Positions 1-10,768 are shown, numbered from the stretch's first letter. The stretch: DNA of 64,000 nt from Sphingomonas jeddahensis (GCF_001981525.1 NZ_MPSB01000001.1:372001-436000); one strand, 5' to 3'. Numbers and translations: made by a program. Notes: generated by a model not told the origin, from the sequence alone.

Positions 1-1689
1 GGCGACCGACAGCACGCGCCCCGCCCGCACCGAGCCATGGCACGCCATGGTACCCGCCACTGCATCGAGCCGCTCGCGCAAGCTCAACGCCTCGTCGTAC
101 GCGGCCAACTCGTCGGCAAGGTCACGTACCAGCCCGGCCGGATCGCCGCGCCCGAGCAGCGCGGGCGTTGCCCGAACCAGCATTGCGCGCGGTCCGAAGC
201 GCTCGAGCTCCAGCCCCAGTTCGGCAAGTTCGCCGGCACGCCCCTCCAACCGGTCGCACGCCGGCTCGTCCAGCTCCACCACTTCGGGGATCAGCAGCGC
301 CTGGGCCGCCAGCCGCCCGCCAGCGAGCGCGGCACGCATGCGTTCGAGCACCAGCCGTTCGTGAGCGGCATGCTGATCGACGATGACCAGGCCGTCATCC
401 GCCTCGGCAACGATATAGGTCTTGGCGACCTGCCCGCGCGCCACGCCCAGCGGATGCGCGCTCGACTCAGGCGGCGGCGCCCAGGCCGGCTCGGCCCGCG
501 CCTGCGGCGGCGGCGCGAAGAAGGCTGGGCGGCGGTCGTGGACGCCACCGACCATCCCCGTCAGTCCTGCCGGCATGGGGCTCTCGTGCCACGAGGGTGC
601 CGCTTGTGGAGCGATATTCAAGCCCTCGTCCGTATAACCGGGCACAGCCGGTTCTGCCCGGAACAATGCCAGTGCATCCTCCGGCGCACGATGCGCCACG
701 CGGTGCCCGGCCGCATCGAGCGCGCGCCGCAAGCCAGAGACGATCAGCCCACGTACCATCGCAGGATCGCGAAATCGCACCTCGGTCTTCGCCGGATGGA
801 CATTGACGTCCACCTGATCGGCGGGCACGTCGAGGAACAACGCCACCACGGCATGGCGATCGCGCGGCATCATTTCCGCATAGGCACCGCGGATTGCGCC
901 GATCAGCAGCCGGTCCTTCACCGGTCGCCCGTTGACGAACAAATATTGGTGATCCGCCACGCCGCGGTGGAAGGTCGGCAGGCCCGCCACACCACCAAGC
1001 ACCAGCCCGTCGCGCTCCATGTCGATAGCAACCGAATTCTCGCGCAGGTTGCGATCAGTCAGCGCCGCGACTCGCCCTGGCCGGTCCTCGGGCTGAAGCG
1101 CAGCAAGTACTCGCCGGCCGTCATGTTCCAGCGTGAAAACGATGTCGGGCCGGGCCATCGCCAGCCGCCGCACCGCATCAAGGCAGGCGGCATATTCGCT
1201 CCGACCGGAACGCAGGAACTTGCGCCGCGCTGGGACCCGCTCGAACAGCCCTTCAACCAGCACGCGCGTGCCTGGCGGCAGCGCTGCGGGTCCATCGCCG
1301 ACCAGCGCGCCATTGTCGGTCACCCGCGACCAGCCATCGCCGCCGCGCACCCGGCTCTCCAGCGTCAGCCTTGCGACGCTGGCGATCGAGGGCAGCGCCT
1401 CGCCGCGAAAACCCATGGTGGCGACCTGGTCGATGTCGTCGCCCGGCAGCTTCGAAGTGGCGTGCCGCTCCAGCGCCAGCGCCATGTCGGCGGGGCTCAT
1501 ACCGCACCCGTCGTCGACCACTTCGATCCGGCCAATCCCGCCATTCGCCAGCCGGATCGCGATCCGGGTCGCCCCTGCGTCGATGGCGTTCTCGACCAGT
1601 TCCTTCAACGCGCTGGCTGGTCTTTCCACCACTTCACCGGCGGCGATACGATTGACCAGATGTTCGGGGAGACGACGTATTGACACCAT
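1..1689 (-). CDS. mutL: DNA mismatch repair protein MutL (3' end beyond the left edge)
   Basis: Mismatch-repair ATPase that links MutS recognition to strand removal. Reading leftward from the ATG at 1689-1687, the frame is open to the edge (563 codons). The N-terminus carries the GHKL ATPase signatures: IRRLPEHLVNRIAAGEVVER, then an ELVENAIDAGAT segment, DDGCGM, and RHATSK followed by GFRGEAL. These match the MutL/HexB N-domain closely. After a low-complexity linker, the C-terminal dimerisation domain starts with a YIVAEADDGLVIVDQHAAHERL-type block and ends the visible part at RVLSVA. The last few dozen residues and the stop lie outside. It is divergent from mreB across 137 bp. Family assignment is secure; the start is supported by the conserved N-terminus. 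Confidence 0.96.
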   Translation of the reverse strand, partial: MVSIRRLPEHLVNRIAAGEVVERPASALKELVENAIDAGATRIAIRLANGGIGRIEVVDDGCGMSPADMALALERHATSKLPGDDIDQVATMGFRGEALPSIASVARLTLESRVRGGDGWSRVTDNGALVGDGPAALPPGTRVLVEGLFERVPARRKFLRSGRSEYAACLDAVRRLAMARPDIVFTLEHDGRRVLAALQPEDRPGRVAALTDRNLRENSVAIDMERDGLVLGGVAGLPTFHRGVADHQYLFVNGRPVKDRLLIGAIRGAYAEMMPRDRHAVVALFLDVPADQVDVNVHPAKTEVRFRDPAMVRGLIVSGLRRALDAAGHRVAHRAPEDALALFRAEPAVPGYTDEGLNIAPQAAPSWHESPMPAGLTGMVGGVHDRRPAFFAPPPQARAEPAWAPPPESSAHPLGVARGQVAKTYIVAEADDGLVIVDQHAAHERLVLERMRAALAGGRLAAQALLIPEVVELDEPACDRLEGRAGELAELGLELERFGPRAMLVRATPALLGRGDPAGLVRDLADELAAYDEALSLRERLDAVAGTMACHGSVRAGRVLSVA

Positions 1690-1820
1690 CACTCCCCTAG
1701 CCCAATCGGCGCCATCCCGCGACCCCGTGACAGCACGATCGATGCCCCAGAAGCGACTTGCGGCCGCGGCGGCGGGATGATTGATGCACCTCGCTCCGGC
1801 GACTCGCGGACGGAATTTAG

Positions 1821-2867
<1,047 letters not shown>

Positions 2868-2883
2868 TCGAAGGACATAGCGC

Positions 2884-3834
2884 ATGGCGCCGCCGCGGGA
2901 CCGGCGCCCGGGTTTTTCGCGACGGGCGCAATATACGCTCTTCTTGAGCTACATTCTGGCCATCGCGGGTGCGCTGGTCGGCGCGGTATTGCTCGTCCTC
3001 TCGCAATTCAACCCGCCCGCTTTCGCCGCCCTGCGCTCCGCCGCGAGCGAGATCACTGCGCCAGTCTCTGGCGGAGCATCAGCGGTGGTGCGCGGCATCG
3101 CCGCGATTCCCGACACGGTCGCGACCTATTTTCGCGTCCATGGCGAGAACGAGGCGCTGCGAGCAGAAGTCGCGCGGACCCATGCGGCTCTAGTCCAAGC
3201 GCGGATCATCATCCGCGACAATCGTCGACTTCGCGGTTTGCTTAAGTTGCGCGAGGCGACACCGGAAACGGTCGCCACGGCACGGATCGTAAGCTCCACC
3301 GCGTCGAGCACGCGTCGCTTCGGCATCTTGAACGCTGGCCGCTGGCAAGGTGTCCGGCCCGGCATGCCGGTGCGTGGCCCGGATGGACTAATCGGCAGGG
3401 TGATAGAAACCGGGCCGAACACCGCCCGCGTCCTGCTGGCAATCGATCCTGAGAGCGTGATCCCGGTGCGGCGAATCGGCGACGGATTGCCGGCGCTCGC
3501 TGCCGGGCGCGGCGACGGCCTGGTCGATATCCGCTCGGTCGGCACCACTAATGCGCAGCTGAAGCCTGGGGATCGCTTCGTCACCTCCGGGATCGGCGGC
3601 CTCTATACACCCGGCGTGCTGGTCGCTCGCGTGCTGAAGGCCGGGTCGGATACCGCACCTGCCGTGCCCTTTGCGCAGGCGGATATTTTTGATTTCGCGA
3701 TCGTGAGCGCGCCATTCCTGCCTCCGCCGCCACGCGCGGCGATCTCTGGCGCCACGCCGCCTGCGGCAGCACCGTCGGTCACGCCGGTCGAACCGGTGCC
3801 GACGTCCACTCCAGCGGAAACACCGCGGCCGTGA
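2884..3834 (+). CDS. mreC: rod shape-determining protein MreC
   Basis: Periplasmic scaffold of the elongasome that binds and activates PBP2. It has 316 aa. The cytoplasmic N-terminus is basic, followed by one transmembrane helix (about residues 19-43), a coiled-coil (about 80-122, ending RDNRRLRGLLKL) and the paired beta-barrel domain. A proline/alanine-rich tail of about 35 residues (APPAAAPSVTP region) ends the protein; such tails are common in sphingomonads. AAGGA at 2871-2875 lies 8 nt before the ATG, supporting the start. The stop overlaps the mreD start. Confidence 0.95.
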   Translation: MAPPRDRRPGFSRRAQYTLFLSYILAIAGALVGAVLLVLSQFNPPAFAALRSAASEITAPVSGGASAVVRGIAAIPDTVATYFRVHGENEALRAEVARTHAALVQARIIIRDNRRLRGLLKLREATPETVATARIVSSTASSTRRFGILNAGRWQGVRPGMPVRGPDGLIGRVIETGPNTARVLLAIDPESVIPVRRIGDGLPALAAGRGDGLVDIRSVGTTNAQLKPGDRFVTSGIGGLYTPGVLVARVLKAGSDTAPAVPFAQADIFDFAIVSAPFLPPPPRAAISGATPPAAAPSVTPVEPVPTSTPAETPRP

Positions 3835-4340
3835 TGCCCACGCTCAAGCCATTCGAGGCACCGCTTCAGCAATCACCAGCGCGTGCGCTGCCGTGGGTCA
3901 CCGTCATGGCCGGCTCGTTGATGACGATCGCGCCGGTCGCCGCAACGCTGCCGCTGCTGCCGCCGTTCGGGTTGCTGATGCTGCTGGCGTGGCGGCTGCT
4001 GGCCCCGCTTGCGTTACGTCGCTGGGCCCCAGCGCTGCTCGGCCTTTTCGACGATTGTCTCAGCGGCCAACCGATGGGCAGTGCGATGATGCTGTGGACC
4101 TTGTCCTTCTTTCTCATCGACCTGTTCGATCAAAGAACGATCTTCCGCGACTTCAAACAGGATTGGTTGATCGCCGCCGTGGCGATCGCCTTCTCCCTGG
4201 TAGCGGGACGCTTGCTCGCCAGCCCCATCGGCGGCCACGTCGATTCCCTGCTATTGGCCCAGATCGCCGTGTCTGTTCTGCTGTTCCCGTTCGCCGCCCG
4301 GGTTGTCGCCTGGGTCGACCGCCGGCGCATCGCTGCATGA
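3834..4340 (+). CDS. mreD: rod shape-determining protein MreD
   Basis: Small polytopic inner-membrane protein of the elongasome. It has 168 aa and is almost entirely hydrophobic, with about five to six predicted membrane segments. The ATG at 3834 shares one base with the mreC TGA (TGATG), the usual translational coupling; a GTG one codon upstream (3831) is possible. Identification rests on size, hydrophobicity and position between mreC and mrdA, plus resemblance to alphaproteobacterial MreD, which is poorly conserved in sequence. Confidence 0.88.
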   Translation: MPTLKPFEAPLQQSPARALPWVTVMAGSLMTIAPVAATLPLLPPFGLLMLLAWRLLAPLALRRWAPALLGLFDDCLSGQPMGSAMMLWTLSFFLIDLFDQRTIFRDFKQDWLIAAVAIAFSLVAGRLLASPIGGHVDSLLLAQIAVSVLLFPFAARVVAWVDRRRIAA

Positions 4341-6430
4341 GCCGCACGCCGCGGATCGCCACGGAGGCGCAGCAAGGATATACCTTCTCCCGACGCGCTT
4401 GGCTGCTTGGTGCAGCGCAGATCGGGGTCGGCGCGGTGCTCGCCGGCCGCATGGCCTGGCTCTCTGTGGCGCAGAACGAGCATTACAACCTCCTGAGCGA
4501 AAGCAACCGCGTCAACATGACGCTGGTGCCGCCGCGTCGCGGCTGGCTGGTCGATCGTCACGGTCAGCCAATCGCTGACAATCGCACCGACTTCCGCGTC
4601 GATTTGATCCCGGACCGGATCGTTGACGAGGAACGCACGCTCGCCGCGCTCCGCCAGTTGCTCGCGCTGACCGACGAAGACCTGCTGCGCATTCGTGCCG
4701 ATCTGAAGCGTGCGGCCGGGTTTCAGCCAGTCAAGGTCGCCGAGAATGTCGGCTGGGAACGGTTCGCCGCCGTTCAGGTGCGCCAGCCCGAACTGCCCGG
4801 CGTAGCGCCCACCCGCGGCTTTGCCCGGAATTATCCCGCCGGCGCGGCGGTGGCACACCTCACCGGCTACGTCGGCTCCGCCAACGCCGAGCAATATAGG
4901 AAGACCAAGGATCCGCTGCTGCTGACCCCCGGTTTCAAGCTGGGCAAGGACGGACTCGAAAAGACCCTTGAGCCCGAACTTCGCGGCCAGCCCGGTGCGA
5001 GGCGCATTGAGGTCACGGCACGCGGCAAGCTCGTCGCGGAACTCGCCACCCGCCCCGACGTGCCAGGCAAGACGCAGAAGCTGACGATCGATGCCGGGCT
5101 TCAGGAATATGCCGCGCGCCGCCTCGGTACCAACTCTGGCTCGGCCGTGGTGTTCGACTGCCTCACTGGCGAGATGCTGTGCATGGTTTCCATGCCCGCC
5201 TACGATCCTAACAGCTTCTCCGACGGGATTAGCCACCTCGAATGGAAGATGTTGTCGGCGGACGACCACGTGCCCTTGATGAACAAGGTGACGCAAGGCC
5301 TTTACCCGCCGGGCTCCACGGTTAAGCCGATGAACGGCCTTGCCTTGCTCGAGGCCGGCGTCGACCCAAACGAGCGGGTATTCTGCGGCGGCGCGCTCCG
5401 CGTCGGCACCGGGCTGTTCCACTGCCACAAACGCCGCGGCCATGGCGCCATCGACCTGCGCGGCGCGATCGCCCAGAGTTGCGACATCTACTTCTACGAA
5501 ATGGTCCGGCGCCTCGGCTACGACAAGGTGGCGCCGGTCGCCCGTGCGGTCGGCCTGGGCGAGAAATATGATCTGCCCTTTTCCACCCAGCGCTATGGCA
5601 CCGTCCCCGACAGCGCGTGGAAGCAGCGTAAGTACAATACCAGATGGACGGTGGCCGACTCGCTTAACGCCTCGATCGGCCAGGGCTATGTGCTCGCCAA
5701 CCCCATGCAGCTGGCCGTCATGGCGATGCGCATCGCTTCGGGCCGAATGATCAAGCCAAGCCTGCTCATGAATCAAGTTCACGGTGACGCCCCGCCGCTG
5801 CCCTTCAGCGCGGAACACCTCCAGGTCGTCCGTGAAGGTATGTGGAAGGTGGTGAACGGCGGTGGCACGGGCGGGGCCTCCCGCCTCTTTATTCCGGGCG
5901 TCGAACTCGCCGCCAAGACCGGAACCGCTCAGGTGCGCCGGATCACTATGGCGGAACGCCGCTCAGGCGTGCTTGGCAATGCGCAGCTTCCCTTCAAACT
6001 GCGGGATCACGCCTTGTTCGTCTGCTTCGCGCCGGCGGACAAACCGCGCTACGCCGCCGCAATCGTGCTCGAGCATAACGGCCACACGATCCGCAACCTC
6101 GATACGCCGATGATCGGCCGCGATATCATGACCTACCTGTTCGACAAGGAACGCGCCCTTAAGGCACTCGCAGACGTGGAGCCGACCTGGGGTGGCGACA
6201 TCCGCACCCGCATGGCCGCGCAGGAGGCCGCTTATCGCGCCGCCGCGACTGCTCCGCCGCCGCCACAGGCCGCAGCGACCGAGACGGACGCGCCAGCCCC
6301 GACCAGCGCACCCGCCGTCGAACGGGCCACCGACGCCTCCAATGCCTCGCAGGAGGCGACCGTCAGCGACATCGCCAACGGCGCGGGCCCGGCCAGCATC
6401 GGCACCACCGAACCTTCGGACATGCAATGA
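4337..6430 (+). CDS. mrdA: penicillin-binding protein 2 (elongasome transpeptidase)
   Basis: Class B D,D-transpeptidase that crosslinks peptidoglycan during elongation with RodA. The product is 697 aa from the ATG at 4337, which overlaps the mreD stop (ATGA). It has a short cytoplasmic N-terminus, one membrane anchor (about residues 23-42), a pedestal/dimerisation domain, then the transpeptidase domain. The active-site motifs are S327-T-V-K330, S381-C-D383 and K527-T-G529. The frame is open further upstream to 3893, but that part overlaps mreD and is only an out-of-frame extension. The last 75 residues or so are Ala/Pro-rich and unlikely to be folded. Its stop overlaps rodA. Confidence 0.97.
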   Translation: MSRTPRIATEAQQGYTFSRRAWLLGAAQIGVGAVLAGRMAWLSVAQNEHYNLLSESNRVNMTLVPPRRGWLVDRHGQPIADNRTDFRVDLIPDRIVDEERTLAALRQLLALTDEDLLRIRADLKRAAGFQPVKVAENVGWERFAAVQVRQPELPGVAPTRGFARNYPAGAAVAHLTGYVGSANAEQYRKTKDPLLLTPGFKLGKDGLEKTLEPELRGQPGARRIEVTARGKLVAELATRPDVPGKTQKLTIDAGLQEYAARRLGTNSGSAVVFDCLTGEMLCMVSMPAYDPNSFSDGISHLEWKMLSADDHVPLMNKVTQGLYPPGSTVKPMNGLALLEAGVDPNERVFCGGALRVGTGLFHCHKRRGHGAIDLRGAIAQSCDIYFYEMVRRLGYDKVAPVARAVGLGEKYDLPFSTQRYGTVPDSAWKQRKYNTRWTVADSLNASIGQGYVLANPMQLAVMAMRIASGRMIKPSLLMNQVHGDAPPLPFSAEHLQVVREGMWKVVNGGGTGGASRLFIPGVELAAKTGTAQVRRITMAERRSGVLGNAQLPFKLRDHALFVCFAPADKPRYAAAIVLEHNGHTIRNLDTPMIGRDIMTYLFDKERALKALADVEPTWGGDIRTRMAAQEAAYRAAATAPPPPQAAATETDAPAPTSAPAVERATDASNASQEATVSDIANGAGPASIGTTEPSDMQ

Positions 6431-7539
6431 TCGGCTCGTCCATCATTCCCGCCCCGCTCGCCCGCTTGCCATGGCGGATGCTCTCACTCGTGATTGCCAT
6501 CGCGAGCTTCGGGCTGGTGGTCCTTTATTCGGCAGCCGACGGCAATCTGCGCCCTTGGGCCCTTTCGCAGGGTCTTCGATTGGTGGTGTTCCTATGCGGC
6601 GCCATCGTGCTCTCGCGCGTGCCGGAGGAGGTGTGGCAGCGCGGCGCCCTGCCCGGCTATGCCGTAATCGTTGTGCTGCTTTTCCTGGTGGAACTGCTCG
6701 GGGCGGTCCGTGGTGGCAGCCAGCGCTGGCTCGATCTAGGCTTCATCCGGCTCCAACCATCGGAACTGATGAAACCGGCCATCGTCCTCGCCTGCGCACG
6801 CTTCTACGACATGCTGCCGCCGAACGAAACGCGGCGTTTCGGCGCGATTTGGCCGGCCGCGTTGCTGATCGGCCTGCCCGCCGGGCTGGTGATGCTCCAG
6901 CCCGATCTCGGCACCGGGCTGATGATCACCGGTGGCGGGATCGTCATCATGTTCCTTGCCGGCGTGCCCTTGCGGCTGTTCGTCGGCGGCGCGCTTGCCT
7001 TGGCCGTTGCGGCACCGCTCGCAGTCAATTTCCTGCTCCACGAATATCAGCGCAATCGCGTGCTTATCTTCATGGACCCGGAAAGCGACCCGCTGGGCAC
7101 CGGCTATCATATCAGCCAATCAAAAATCGCGATCGGTTCGGGCGGCATCACCGGCAAGGGCTTCCTCAACGGCACGCAAAGCCACCTCGACTATTTGCCC
7201 GAGGGGCACACCGACTTCGTCTTCGCCACCATGGCCGAGGAATGGGGTTTGCTCGGGGGCTTGTTCATCATCGTCGCTTATTTGATGGTGGTCCGCTGGG
7301 GGGTGAACGTCGGCACGCGCGCACGCACCCGTTTCGGGAAGCTCACCGCGGCCGGCCTAGCGACGACGATCTTCTTCTACATCGCAATTAACCTTGCGAT
7401 GGTGATGGGCCTTGCGCCGGTGGTCGGCATCCCGCTGCCGCTCGTCAGCTTTGGCGGCTCCGCACAAATGACCGTGTTTCTGTGCCTAGGCATCCTGATG
7501 TCGATCGATCGGAGCAGCCGCGGCGAACAAAATTGGTGA
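6427..7539 (+). CDS. rodA: rod shape-determining protein RodA (SEDS glycosyltransferase)
   Basis: SEDS-family peptidoglycan polymerase, the partner of PBP2. It has 370 aa and about ten membrane helices. The SEDS hallmarks are present: a QPDLGTGL block, and the catalytic-loop segment EGHTDFVFATMAEEWG with the conserved Asp at residue 263. It ends with the family-typical GIPLPLVSFGGSAQ block. The ATGA overlap with mrdA shows translational coupling and completes mreB-mreC-mreD-mrdA-rodA. Confidence 0.97.
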   Translation: MIGSSIIPAPLARLPWRMLSLVIAIASFGLVVLYSAADGNLRPWALSQGLRLVVFLCGAIVLSRVPEEVWQRGALPGYAVIVVLLFLVELLGAVRGGSQRWLDLGFIRLQPSELMKPAIVLACARFYDMLPPNETRRFGAIWPAALLIGLPAGLVMLQPDLGTGLMITGGGIVIMFLAGVPLRLFVGGALALAVAAPLAVNFLLHEYQRNRVLIFMDPESDPLGTGYHISQSKIAIGSGGITGKGFLNGTQSHLDYLPEGHTDFVFATMAEEWGLLGGLFIIVAYLMVVRWGVNVGTRARTRFGKLTAAGLATTIFFYIAINLAMVMGLAPVVGIPLPLVSFGGSAQMTVFLCLGILMSIDRSSRGEQNW

Positions 7540-7623
7540 TCTTCTAAAAAAAGAGGTTGCGCTGCAGCGACGCGATGCTAATGACGCGCCTCCCGATCGC
7601 GGGCAACAGCCCGATCCGATCAT

Positions 7624-7699
<76 letters not shown>

Positions 7700-7939
7700 T
7701 CTTTTCAAAGACTTAGAAGGGTGCGCTGCTCCGTTGGAGTGCGCGCCCTTCTGCGTTTCAGACCTGTTGGCGCGACCTGCCCACGCCTTGCCATCGATAC
7801 GCTCACGGCCTGGGCACGCCTCTCACGCATGCCCCATTGACTTGTCGCGCGTGCGCCTCCTACCTGTCGCTGTTAGGTCGATCGACTTAATCGTTCCGAT
7901 TGCCAGCCCACGATGGCTGACGACGGCAGGAGAGCGGGC
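7700..7939. other. intergenic region between tRNA-Lys and the FAD oxidoreductase
   Basis: 240 bp without a convincing gene. A 69-codon frame (7734-7943) has no recognisable features and ends inside the next gene. It should hold the tRNA terminator and the promoter of the downstream cluster, but I see no strong hairpin. Confidence 0.5.
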
Positions 7940-9169
7940 ATGACATACGATCTCATCGTCGTCGGTGGCGGCATCGGCGGGTCGGCGTTATCGGCGGTGA
8001 TGGCGCAGGCGGGCCGATCGGTGCTGCTGCTCGAGAAGACGACCGTTTATGAGGACAAGGTGCGCGGCGAGTGGATCGCGCCTTGGGGTGTCACCGAGAC
8101 CAAACGGTTGGGTCTCTACGACACACTCGTCGGCGCTGGCGGCCACCACCTCACCAGCCATGTTACGTACGACGAGACGCGCGATCCCGCGGAGGCGGAG
8201 GCACGCGCGCTGCCGCTCGGCATGTTCGCGGCCGATGTGCCGGGCCCGCTCTGCATCCGCCACCCGGTACATTGCCAGACGCTGTTCGACACCGCTGCAG
8301 CCGCTGGCGGCACCGTGTTGCGTGGCGTGGATGTCAAATCAATTACAGTCGGGGACGCGCCGAGTGTCACCTATGTCCACGACGGCAATGAGTACGTCGC
8401 ACGTGCGCCCCTCATCGTCGGTGCCGAAGGCCGCCAATCAACCGTGCGGCGCGCCGCCGGCCTGACGCTGCACCAGGACAAACCGCACCATTGGTTTGCG
8501 GGTTTGCTGGTGGATGGCGTGGCGGCGTGGGACGATACGCGCCAGGCGATCGGCACCGAGGACGATTTCGCGTTCCTCGCCTTTCCCCAGGGTAGAGGCC
8601 GGATGCGCGTTTATGGCGGATGGTCGCTGGCCGATACCAAACGCTTCGCCGGCAACGAGGGGCCAAGACGTTTTCTTGAAGCGTTCCGCATGAAATCCGC
8701 CCCGCACAACGAGGCGATCGCTGGCGGCACGCCTGCCAGCCCGCTCTACGCCTATTACAACAATTGTAGCGCGGCCGAGCAACCTTATGCCCCGGGCGCG
8801 GTGCTGGTCGGCGATGCAGCAGGCTGGAACGATCCGATCCTCGGCCTCGGGCTGTCGATCACCTATCGCGACGTGCGCCTCGTCAGCGACATACTCAGGG
8901 ACACCGCGGCGGGCACCACCCCCGATTTCCGCCCCTATGCCGAAGAGCGCGCCGAGCGCATGCGCCGACTGCGAATAGCATCTGAGCTTCAGGCAACGCT
9001 CGACATGGAGTTCGGCGAAGAGGCCCGTGCCCGCCGCCGCCGCTATCACGAAGGCAGCGCCGCCGATCCGATGCTTGGTCTCCACGGCGTCGCTGTGATG
9101 GCAGGTCCGGACGCAGTACCGGCGGAGATCTTCGAGCCGGCGCATGTCGCGCGAGTCGTGGGAGCCTGA
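7940..9169 (+). CDS. FAD-dependent oxidoreductase/monooxygenase
   Basis: Flavoprotein of the p-hydroxybenzoate-hydroxylase fold, 409 aa; the substrate is unknown. The Rossmann dinucleotide site is G9-G-G-I-G-G14 near the N-terminus. The second FAD motif is a GDAAGWNDPILGLGLS segment at about residues 290-305 (GD...P..G.G type). The start at 7940 is chosen because AGGAGAG precedes it and the GGGIGG motif then sits at the usual distance. An in-frame ATG at 7913 would add nine residues. It sits 3 bp before a SnoaL-like gene and upstream of two acyl-CoA dehydrogenases, suggesting one catabolic or modification pathway. It could also be a geranylgeranyl-reductase-like enzyme. Confidence 0.85.
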   Translation: MTYDLIVVGGGIGGSALSAVMAQAGRSVLLLEKTTVYEDKVRGEWIAPWGVTETKRLGLYDTLVGAGGHHLTSHVTYDETRDPAEAEARALPLGMFAADVPGPLCIRHPVHCQTLFDTAAAAGGTVLRGVDVKSITVGDAPSVTYVHDGNEYVARAPLIVGAEGRQSTVRRAAGLTLHQDKPHHWFAGLLVDGVAAWDDTRQAIGTEDDFAFLAFPQGRGRMRVYGGWSLADTKRFAGNEGPRRFLEAFRMKSAPHNEAIAGGTPASPLYAYYNNCSAAEQPYAPGAVLVGDAAGWNDPILGLGLSITYRDVRLVSDILRDTAAGTTPDFRPYAEERAERMRRLRIASELQATLDMEFGEEARARRRRYHEGSAADPMLGLHGVAVMAGPDAVPAEIFEPAHVARVVGA

Positions 9170-9172
9170 TTG

Positions 9173-9520
9173 ATGGACATCGCCCGCTACAATGCCGATT
9201 GGCTCGCCGCCTGGACCGCCAAGGACGTGCCAGCGCTGCTCGGCTTCTACGCCGAAGATTGCCGCTATTTCGATCCGCAGACCGCCGCCGGTATCACCGG
9301 CCATGACGCGCTCCGCGCCTATTTGACCGGCCTGTTCGCCGCCACACCGGCGATGACCTACACCCCCGACGAGACCTGGCCGATTGCCGGCGGCTTCTGC
9401 GGCCGCTGGTACTGCGATGTGGCGGGCGGCGGGCGTTTGCGCGGGTTCGACATGGTGCTGCTCGACGGAAACCGGATCGGGCACAACGAGGTGTACGTGC
9501 ACCAGATACCACAGGAATAA
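9173..9520 (+). CDS. SnoaL/NTF2-like fold protein
   Basis: Small 115-aa protein of the NTF2-like superfamily, which includes SnoaL cyclases, ketosteroid isomerases and non-catalytic subunits. The family pattern is visible: an N-terminal helix with AWTAKDVPALLGFYAEDC, then YFDPQTAAGITGHDALRAYL, then beta strands ending in NEVYVHQI. It follows the FAD enzyme by 3 bp and precedes an acyl-CoA dehydrogenase by 14 bp, so co-transcription is likely. TTG at 9170 is an alternative start. No specific reaction can be assigned from sequence. Confidence 0.8.
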   Translation: MDIARYNADWLAAWTAKDVPALLGFYAEDCRYFDPQTAAGITGHDALRAYLTGLFAATPAMTYTPDETWPIAGGFCGRWYCDVAGGGRLRGFDMVLLDGNRIGHNEVYVHQIPQE

Positions 9521-9534
9521 GAGGGAGGGGATCG

Positions 9535-10650
9535 ATGCAGTTCGATTTCAACGAACAACAAAATGAATTCCGGCAGGAGGCACGCCGCTTCCTTGCCGCC
9601 GAATGCTCCACCGAGCGCGTGCGCAAGGCGTTGGAAGGCGGTGGATTCGACCGCCAGCTGTGGCAAGGGGTTGCCGAGATGGGCTTCCTCGGCATCGCCA
9701 TTCCGGAGGAACATGGCGGGCTGGGACTCGGCTATCTCGAACTATGCGCCGTCGCGGAGGAATTCGGGCGCGCGCTCGCGCCTTTGCCGATCGTCTCCTC
9801 GATTTATCTCGCAGCCGAGGCGATCAAGTCGTTCGGTACACCCGAGCAGCAGGCTGCCTGGCTCCCCCGGATCGCCGCTGGTGCTGCGATTGGTTGCCTC
9901 GCCAGCGTTGAAGGCGAGCGGCTGACCGAAAAGAGCACCCGCGCGACCTTTGCCAATGGTACGCTCAACGGTGCGAAGCTGCCGGTCCTGGACGGCGACA
10001 TCGCCGATGTTGCGATCGTGCTCGCCAAGGAAGGCGATAGCTTGAGCCTCGTCCTTGTCGATCTCGCGCAGGATGGCATCGCGCGCCGCACACTCGACAC
10101 GCTCGACCCGACGCGCGGACAGGCCGAACTCACCTTCACCAATGCCGCCGCCGAAAGGCTTGGCGATCGCGGCGAAGGTTGGGCGATGCTCCAGACCCTG
10201 CTCGATCGCGCCGCGGTGCTCGTCGCCTTCGAACAGATCGGCGGGGCGGACCGTGCACTGGAGATGGGCCGCGACTATGCGCTGGAGCGCATGGCGTTCG
10301 GCCGCCAGATCGGTAGCTTTCAGGCGATCAAGCACATGCTCGCCGACATGTATGTGTCTGCGACCCTCGCCCGCTCCAACGCTTATTACGGCGCTTGGGC
10401 GCTCTCGACCGGTGCTGCCGAGCTGCCCCGCGCCGCCGCAACGGCGCGAGTCTCCGCCACCAACGCCTTCCGCCATTGCGCGAAGAACAACGTGCAGGTG
10501 CACGGCGGCATGGGTTTCACCTGGCAGATGGACTGCCACCTCTTCTACCGCCGATCGAACCAGCTAGCGCTCGCGCTCGGCAGTCAGCCCGACTGGGAAG
10601 AAAAGCTCGTCACCCGCCTCGCCGCCGCCAATGAGCCGCTGGCGGCTTGA
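9535..10650 (+). CDS. acyl-CoA dehydrogenase family protein, probable non-catalytic-base subunit
   Basis: 371-aa acyl-CoA dehydrogenase fold. The N-terminal helical domain has GFLGIAIPEEHGGLGLGYLE. The C-terminal FAD/oligomer region has RMAFGRQIGSFQAIKHMLADM and VQVHGGMGFTWQMDCHLFYRR. Two canonical features are missing. The flavin/substrate strand that normally reads TEPxAGSD is here LASVEGERLTE. The C-terminal EGT element with the usual catalytic glutamate is replaced by RRSNQLALALGS. Partner subunits of heteromeric acyl-CoA dehydrogenases can look like this. The next gene is a full ACD with both features. GGAGGGG precedes the ATG. Confidence 0.88.
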   Translation: MQFDFNEQQNEFRQEARRFLAAECSTERVRKALEGGGFDRQLWQGVAEMGFLGIAIPEEHGGLGLGYLELCAVAEEFGRALAPLPIVSSIYLAAEAIKSFGTPEQQAAWLPRIAAGAAIGCLASVEGERLTEKSTRATFANGTLNGAKLPVLDGDIADVAIVLAKEGDSLSLVLVDLAQDGIARRTLDTLDPTRGQAELTFTNAAAERLGDRGEGWAMLQTLLDRAAVLVAFEQIGGADRALEMGRDYALERMAFGRQIGSFQAIKHMLADMYVSATLARSNAYYGAWALSTGAAELPRAAATARVSATNAFRHCAKNNVQVHGGMGFTWQMDCHLFYRRSNQLALALGSQPDWEEKLVTRLAAANEPLAA

Positions 10651-10680
10651 GCCCGAACTGATGCTGATCCGCCCCTCCCC

Positions 10681-10768
10681 CGTTCGGCCTGAGCCTGCCG
10701 AAGGGCGTGCCAAAAGCGTTTTCGCCTGTGGCACGTGCTTCGACAAGCTCAGCACGAACGGGAAAGGG
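10681..10768. repeat. dispersed palindromic repeat, family A, copy 1
   Basis: Two arms face each other: CGTTCGGCCTGAGCCTGCCG at 10681-10700 and CTTCGACAAGCTCAGCACG then AACGGG ending near 10771. Related copies are at 25765-25849 and 61827-61893. REP-like palindromes of this type are scattered in sphingomonad genomes. It lies between the two acyl-CoA dehydrogenase genes and could act as an mRNA-processing or attenuation element. Confidence 0.85.

Noticed and set aside
37..1683. 548-codon open frame on the plus strand
   Set aside because: It is antisense to mutL, whose translation on the minus strand has every expected ATPase motif. GC-rich third positions keep the antisense frame open.
4130..5818. 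562-codon minus-strand frame
   Set aside because: It is antisense to mrdA, which has all three transpeptidase motifs in the sense frame.
7734..7943. 69-codon frame after the tRNA
   Set aside because: It has no ribosome-binding site, domain or signal and overlaps the real start of the FAD enzyme.
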